A model generated the notes under the pieces. The model searched no databases. It was not told where the DNA came from and saw only the letters and a program-made list of their open reading frames with translations. 64,000 nucleotides of DNA from Prostheceraeus crozeri (taxonomy: Eukaryota; Platyhelminthes; Polycladida; Euryleptidae): positions 248,001 to 312,000 of the forward strand of contig CAJQUW010003181.1 in the NCBI GenBank assembly GCA_907163375.1, read 5' to 3'. Below, in pieces: positions 57,176-64,000 of this stretch. Numbering within the stretch: the stretch's first letter is position 1; the number at the start of each line of letters is the position of its first letter. Position numbers and translations under genes: made by a program.

Positions 57176-57358
57176 CTTGAGCATGATGTCTCTGAGTATG
57201 ATATTCTCTTTCCACTGACTCCTCCTGCTCCTGACGCAGCTGCCTTGCTTGGTTTTCGACTAATATGGTACTGATATTTCCCGTCAATTCTCTCCGTCTC
57301 GGAATGAATCGAGCTTGAGGGTATAGGTCCACCCCAAATTTCCCGGCACGTGGAGGAA
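57176..57358 (-). CDS. Possible internal exon of an unidentified gene
   Basis: On the minus strand an acceptor-like gacctcag is followed by 61 codons of non-repetitive coding-like sequence and a weak donor CAAG|GTTTTT. It encodes PPRAGKFGVDLYPQARFIPR, then RRELTGNISTILVENQARQL and a Gln/Glu-rich stretch (RQEQEESVEREYHTQRHHAQ). Composition is unlike the surrounding AT-rich DNA and an upstream in-frame stop lies within the putative intron. No family is recognised and no partner exons were found. It could equally be a transposon fragment. Confidence 0.3.
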
Positions 57359-60300
57359 CTGAGGTCGATCAGTGGCGACTACACAATCATCAAATTTTGA
57401 CATCTGTTTGCAGGAAATTGCACGAATAATTGGTAGCCGAATTAATCTCATGATCACACTATTTCTGCAACAGACGAAGGTCCTAGGCCGAAAACTTGTG
57501 TGCCAATGAATCTAATTCGAGCAGAACAAAATGGGATTTCCTGCAATATTATCAACTCCGGCTCGATAGTTCACCATCATATTAATGTTTTCCATTACCT
57601 CGTGTGTTCCTTAATGTCCGATGTACTGTCGTTTATCTCAGTGTTCTGTAGCATCGAATTTATTGTCAAAAAGTTATTTTCCTTTTTTTGCTGTGACTGT
57701 TTCAACTTTTTCTGATGGTCATCTGTCGGGTTCTTTCCTCTTCCTCCTCTTGTTCTTTCAAACAAACCTTGGAATGCCGCTTGGCCAACGGCACTGTTTT
57801 ACGAAGAATGTCTGTGATTGGCAACGTGTGGCAGAACTGATTGTCGGCAGTTATGTCAACGCTCACACACTATGTTGATCCAAAACAGATGTCTCGAGAT
57901 TCGGACATTTTATTTTTATGGACTTTGCATCATTTCAGCGAAAATTCCATAGTAGTCTATTTACCAGGGCCAGCTATGAAATTTTCTGCCTGTCTGGTAT
58001 AAAATGAGGTAAATTTTTCGTAGCATCCACGACTTAAGAATGCGTTTTCAAATTTTCTGAATGGGAGGTACGAACCGTCTGTAAGATGAGAGAGCATTAA
58101 TTTAACATCACTCATCGCTTAATTTGATCTTTTCGAGTGATCTTCAAAAACACCAGCTGTTTAAGGATACTTTGGACAACTTAATGGCAAAGAAACTGAT
58201 AACACAAGTCTAAACATTGTGTTTTATGTATCCATCAGGGCCACTGCATCGTTAGCTGAATGTCATAAACATGAGTAAATCTTATGGGAAGTGTGGATGT
58301 CGAGAGCTTCAAATGACTCCAGTTGCGTTCAGAATTTCAGGTATCGAGCGACTGTACAAAATGATTTTCAATGCATATACCCGACAACAAAACTCATAAA
58401 AATTTGAATTTTATTTATTTCGTCTATAAATTAATTGAAAATCATTTGAAATCAAGTCGGTTATCAATCTTTTATAGAACTATCGGCAACTTTTTAAACA
58501 TGGCTTTGAAGGTTTCGTATGCGGCTACAACATCCACAGTAACTCATTAGATGCTAAGAACACTGCTGCAATTCCTCTATCTTGCTGAACCTGCTACAAG
58601 ATGTGAGACGCTTTGAAAAATATGAAGCCCTAACTAAATGATAACATAATGAATAACATGCAAATCAGTTGTCATCAGTTTGCCTTTTCCATCCGGGAGA
58701 CCAGTATTTATTCTACTAGACAACATAGGTTCATTTAAAAGAAAGAATTACAAAGTTTCAATTTTTCGCAGGACCAAGTCCATTTTTTTCGCAGCGAGTT
58801 CATTTTTTAACATTTTCGCGACTGGCCCGACCACTGCTCCGCATTTATTAAATCCCCAATGTGTATACATTTTCGAATTTATTAAATGAACTCGTGGTTG
58901 ATACAGTTGGTAATTGTTACCAAATGTGAGATATGCAAATTTTTGCAGTTTTGAAGAAATTGCCACGGAATTGAGTGATCATGTTTGTAATGCAGAAGGA
59001 ATGATGGTATTTTACAGATTCTCAGTGTCATGACAGCCTTGGAGATTTAATGTTTGTTAAATTAGCAATTCGATGAGTTCCTATTACTTTCATGCTGAAC
59101 CTCAAGAGAATCTTCTTATGCGTGATCATATTACAGGCAACCTGCCACTGGCAGAGCAAAGTCACATAATCAATGACAATGATTTCATCTAACTTTGAAA
59201 GATGTAAATGTTTTCCACATCATTATTCAGATTCAAGAAATGAAGCATGAATTTAGTGAATCATAAAATCATGCCGGTGAAAACTGAATTAAAAACTTGA
59301 AATTTCAGCCAAGAAAGCACGAATATTATCACGACTTTTTCATGAAGACCTCCATTATAATGCTGATCATGGAATTCCCTTGATAATCAGCTTAATTTCC
59401 TCTTAGTTAGGATGCTTATTGATCCTTTTGATATCCAACTTGTTTCATACTACCTATATAAGAGAGTCATCTCGGTAGTATATAAATTGGCGAAATTTTG
59501 ACTTTTTTAAAACTGCTCAAATAATTTTTTGGACCACGGGAACGTGTTCTCCGCAAAAAACTGATATAAACTATTGATATGAAAATTTTCACTGTATACA
59601 GATACTTTTTTGAGTCGACACTCTACCTACATATCCCTACTCTACGGACCGAATATAATTCTGAGGCTGATGTTCTAAACTTATTTTGATGTGTGATTCA
59701 AGCTTGCTTAAGGTCAAAACATCTAGGCATTTTTCTTTTGCGATAACAGCAACAGGAAATCAATGATAGTCTTAAACTAGGCAAGAAATATCCCAGGAAA
59801 TGTGTTCCGAAGCGAAAAGCCTTTGTTGCCGATTTCATGCGAACTTTAAGCCTTTAGGATTAGTATAGATAAAGATTTAATCATGATTAAATGACGCTAA
59901 ATAATGAATAGGCCTTTGTTTGGGGGATGTGGCTAGCACATGTTTAGGATAAGCCAAACCAAGGACGACCGCACAGAAAAAGGTGTTAGAAAGTTAGTTG
60001 TTAAAGACAAGCAAATTTGAATGGGTGAGTGATACTGTTTGAGATTTGTTAGCCTAACAGTGCTTCTGTGCGGTTGCACCAGGTGATGAACACTTTAATT
60101 AATATAAACAAGTATCAGTATCCAGGTTGGCACGCGATTAATCCCACGGGCGGGACTAGGCGGGATCCCGGAGGGATTTTCTGAGGGATAAATTTATTGT
60201 GAATTGAACTGAGTCCGAAAAACTTGAATTTTCGGATCATCAACTGACTTTTTTTACTATGCAACAATATTATCGTCAACATACGTGCAATAATAATGTA

Positions 60301-60798
60301 AACCACGAAGATAATTTCGATGCAAGCCGAATTTGTTTGGATCAAGAGATGCGCATGCACATTGAAATATTAATTGCCCTATTTAATGAACAAAAAGTAG
60401 CAAATATCTGGGATCCAAATGAAATGCGACTTGAATGTCTTTATGTTTGTAAATTCCGATTGTACGTTTTATGATATTCAATTATCCGGATTACTACTGT
60501 ATCCAGAATTCACCACTATGACTAGCAACAAATAACACCCTCATTTTTCGCCCATGTGTTAAGTCTGATTGTTTCAATCTTCAATTAAAACAACGTTCGA
60601 ATGAAGCAATTCATAGCCAATCACCACCGAGTGAATCAGACTTGTCATTACCAATGATGTTGGTGGATGCTGAGAATGACATCAGGAACATCCAATGAAA
60701 GGGGATTGATTCATCAAATAATTCAGACCAGCTATGAGAAGTTGACAACGCATGGAAGATGATTGTACTTCATCACCATATCATCCTTGTAACATATA
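57359..60798. other. No gene recognised, 3.4 kb
   Basis: No motif, terminal repeat or convincing exon on either strand. A CG-rich patch, GGGCGGGACTAGGCGGGATC, occurs at 60149-60168. Confidence 0.4.
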
Positions 60799-62721
60799 CA
60801 GACCACCCAGCCGATTCGAATTTAAAAAAAGTGAAAAAAACGAATCCTTAACTTAGAAAAGCGAAAAAAAAGCGAACCGACAATTTTTACATCAAGCAAC
60901 GCAGGGATGGCGTTATAACGACATAATACGCCATCAAGCCACAAACTACCACGAATACTACGAACCTGTGTAGATTGCGAATATTATTTTCTGGCACAAA
61001 ATTGATAACTTGTCGGAGTACCTCTTAGGAGGCATTTTTCTTACATCTTGTTAAACGATTCGCAAATGCGCCAGACCATGCTTATATATAAAACTGGCTT
61101 TTGTATTCTATTAATGATCAAACATATAGCCAGCAATCAATTTAGATTGCTTCAATTTTAGACAAATAATGTAAATTCCAAGATTGGTTCATAGAATTGC
61201 TGAAACATGGTGTTGAAAAAAATCAAAAAAAATACTGTAGAAAATTCAGCAGGAGGATAATTTTATAATTTCTAATGTGGTTAAGGAAATTTCTCTGTCA
61301 TGCTTCCAACTGCTAAATTAGCCTGAAACTTTATACATCTCTTTCATCTGAATATTCCAAAAGAATATTGATATTTTCAAGTATATTTATTAGATAGGGG
61401 TCTGTCACCTAAAGTCATGCGAAATGGATCATATGACGAATAAAGGATCCTTATTAAGGCTTTACATCAATATGGCAATTATTTTATGCAGTGATGGAAC
61501 GTACACAAAAGGTTTCATCTGATAATCATTGTAGTTTTCTTCAGAACTCGTAAGCCTAATATTATGCTAATAATATTGCTTACTATGATGCATTTTTGTA
61601 AAGGAAGATAATGATCATGATTAAGCTATATTATTGAAGCAAAATTGATATTTTATTATATGGTCGATACCTCATAGCTAAACACACACGAGCTATGAAA
61701 ATACATGTAGGTTATATAGCGGGTGAAGTATGACGCAATCAGTATGACTGCAGTAATGTAAACCGTAGTCAAATTATTTACAAAATAGTGCATTAGGCCT
61801 ATTGGTACATCTATTCTTCAATCTATAACTCAGAAAGTTTCAGGTGGTTATAAAATAGGCTACACATATCCGATCATATCAGTATCATTTTAATGTCTTT
61901 ATCAGTAGATGCAATATGATTATTATACACATCAACTTTTTGCCCAGTTACACGTACTTCACGAAAATTACTGTGAAAGTGACATAAATAAATAGCCCAG
62001 TATAATACCTGGTAAAATTCAACAGAAAATATTCCATTGTGTATACTAGCATCTCAATTTCTTAGGCCTATTTATCAACATTATGCAATGCATCTCATTC
62101 ATTCGCAGAAACTGATCCGCTTGTTTCACTAATCCAACACTAATCTTTGCCGAGTCTAAGAAAACTCGATAGTAGGCTAGACCTTCAATGTGTCTCTGTC
62201 AAGACAGCATGGTTTGATGTCTCGAATTCCTTGACTGATAAATTCGATGACATTCATTTGTAGCATGTAACTCGAATGTACTTTCAACATGCATCAATTT
62301 AGACTCGTGTAAAAGTCATAGCACCATGGCCTCAAAGTTACTGTAAAAAATTGTGCATTCACCGGAACGCAGTACGACAAGGCTTTGACTTCAAGAATTG
62401 CTATCACATGACTTTTTGTGCTAATATGGGCACATTCTCCAATTCCCCCATATAATATAGTTATTACATAAGATTATGCAATCGTCAAGAAGAGCATTCA
62501 ATTGTCAACACATGAATGACATCATGACTAGAGTAAAGGGCAACATGACATTAATTCACGTTGCGTTGTCAACATGTAAAAAGGCCTGTACAACGAAATA
62601 CTTTTTTCTTGCTCTACCAAAAAAGCGAAAAAAAACCGAATGCAACTCGATAAAAGCGAAAATTCAGGCATATTTTCGAAAAAGAGAATAAAAGCGAAAA
62701 AACGAATGTCTGGGTGGTCTG
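60799..62721. mobile_element. CAGACCACC element, uninterrupted copy, 1923 bp
   Basis: Inverted ends CAGACCACCCAG and CTGGGTGGTCTG, flanked by CATATA (60793-60798 and 62722-62727), a 6-bp duplication. Subterminal AAGCGAA repeats occur at both ends. No transposase; internal frames are short. The second copy at 38161-46111 shares the whole length in pieces. hAT-like ends with a 6-bp duplication suggest a hAT6-type element; Dada or IS3EU are alternatives. Confidence 0.85.
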
Positions 62722-62727
62722 CATATA

Positions 62728-63327
62728 TGACTTTGTCGTAGGCCCTATATGAAGGCGCAGAAATCATGAAAGGACACAGATAAACACCAAGTCCCATAAA
62801 TCCTATAAAGCCCGTCGGGTTTTTGCATTTTACCTTGGTCGAAGCCTACCCTGATTTGCATGTTGAAGAATGATCAACTTATGGTCATTATGTCAGTTGC
62901 GCAAAATTCAAATTATTTTGGGGATATCAAAATTATAGTGTTTTCGGATAGTTTGTCATCCTTCGGGACAAACAAACAATGGTGAATTAAGCATATTGGC
63001 GAATCAACAGTAAATATATTCTATGAATAAACAAGAACACTAAATTCATCAACGAGCGCTTTCGTCCGTTCTATTTCATGTTGAACACGGAAGTGAGCAA
63101 CAAATTGACGGGTAAACGACCCTATCTGCAAATACTAGTTAAATGATCAAGATGGGTGACCAGACCCGAGCATTGTAGTATATATTTTCATGAATTTCAC
63201 ACGAGAAATGTAGCTGTGTCATCTAACAGCAGTGTCAAGTCACTGCCTGATCGCGTGAAAGCAAAGTGGATTTGTGATAATTGTGTGAAAACTTATCTGC
63301 TAGTGATGTTCGAACAATCATCAAGTT
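62728..63327. other. No gene recognised
   Basis: Spacer before the mariner relic; the left end of that element was not identified here. Confidence 0.4.
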
Positions 63328-64000
63328 TTCGTTCCTGCTTGGAAAATCGGTTGCTGAAGTCCTCAACGACTTGGAAGGTCTCCATAAGCATGCTCCATCA
63401 TACGTAACTGTTCGGAGATGAATGGACAGGTTCAAAGAAGGTCGATCCTCAAAGGATGACAAACCTCGTTCTGGACAGCCGCTGTCAGCGGCTTAACCCG
63501 ATGTCGTTTAGAAAGCAACTCAATTGCTTCAGGAGGACCGGCGAGTAATATGTGAAGAAGTAGCCATGTCAGCCAACATGTCTCCTGACTCGGCACATCG
63601 CATCCTACGCGAAAACTTAGGGAGATCGCAGCCAAGTGGATCCCCTACATTCTCACCGCATGACGATTGCAACTGCTTATCTTCGTCGCCCTCGAAGTGA
63701 GGGAGATGCTTTCCTGGATCTCATTGCTGCCTGCGACGAGACCTGGGCGCACGCTTTTGAGCCAAAGTTGAAGCGCCAAAGCTGCGAATTGGTCGGAGAA
63801 GGATAATCTCGACCAGGGAAGGTCATTCGTTCTTTCACTGCTCCCAAAGTGAGCACATCACTTTCTTCGGCAAGAATGGGATCATGTTCGATCATGGAGT
63901 GCCAATACACACCACGATCAACGGTGATTGCTATACAGCCATTCTGCGAACTGGACTTCGCCAAACAATCAAAAGGAAGCGCCCAGAGCTTGTCGATGGT
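63328..64000 (+). pseudogene. mariner (SETMAR-like) transposase relic, cut by window end
   Basis: Shifting plus-strand frames give SVAEVLNDLEGLHKHAPSYV then TVRR, a stop, MDRFKEGRSSKDDKPRSGQP: the mariner DNA-binding domain. EDRRVICEEVAMSANMSPDS then AHRILREN is the second helix-turn-helix. CDETWAHAFEPKLKRQS is the first catalytic Asp box, and TTINGDCYTAILRTGLRQTI then KRKRPELVDG is the stretch before the second Asp, which lies outside the window. Several stops and shifts. It is a different copy from the mariner at 22551-24300. Confidence 0.8.

Noticed and set aside
56958-57332. 124-codon minus-strand ORF taken as a complete gene
   Set aside because: It starts at GTG without an ATG; the second half is AT-rich, intron-like sequence. 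Only 57176-57358 looks coding, and it is listed as a possible exon.

Overview
This is animal nuclear DNA, most likely from an invertebrate: AT-rich, with two recognisable host genes separated by tens of kilobases of decayed transposons. There are no bacterial-type operons, and most short open frames are noise. The clade cannot be fixed from the sequence. Animal origin is supported by an IQGAP gene, a UBE2S gene with GT-AG introns, and a mixture of Tc1/mariner, hAT, piggyBac, LINE and Penelope-like repeats.

Host genes, both on the minus strand. (1) UBE2S, the K11-chain ubiquitin-conjugating enzyme of the APC/C pathway, is spread over about 16 kb (10795-27053) in three coding exons. The two 3' exons are intact and end in the APC/C-binding LRRL tail. 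The 5' exon carries many small insertions and lacks the catalytic cysteine. (2) IQGAP (48225-53186) is a full-length 1653-residue scaffold protein in one uninterrupted coding exon, with a splice acceptor 4 nt before its ATG and poly(A) signals about 310 bp after its stop. A possible single exon of an unknown gene lies at 57176-57358.

Layout. 0-2 kb: hAT and Tc1 transposase relics, the latter containing a 113-bp-arm palindrome. 2.8-5.4 kb: a foldback element with about 540-bp inverted arms built of tandem repeats. 8-9.6 kb: inverted ACGCG-rich repeats. 10.8-27 kb: UBE2S, whose introns hold LINE ends, Penelope-like tails, a pair of hammerhead-ribozyme motifs, a mariner with 140-bp terminal repeats and hAT elements. 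28-35 kb: MITEs, a hAT nested in a Tc1 element, and opposed LINE relics. 35.7-46.1 kb: LINEs and a four-level nest of insertions. 47.9-53.2 kb: IQGAP. 53.8-56.1 kb: a piggyBac MITE and an almost intact DD41D transposon. 60.8-62.7 kb: an uninterrupted copy of the element that is broken up at 38.2-46.1 kb. 63.3-64 kb: a mariner relic running off the window.

The two host genes have no evident functional link. The points of interest are the hammerhead/Penelope-tail inverted pairs, the intronless IQGAP, the damaged first UBE2S exon, the foldback element, and insertion histories that can be proved from filled and empty sites.
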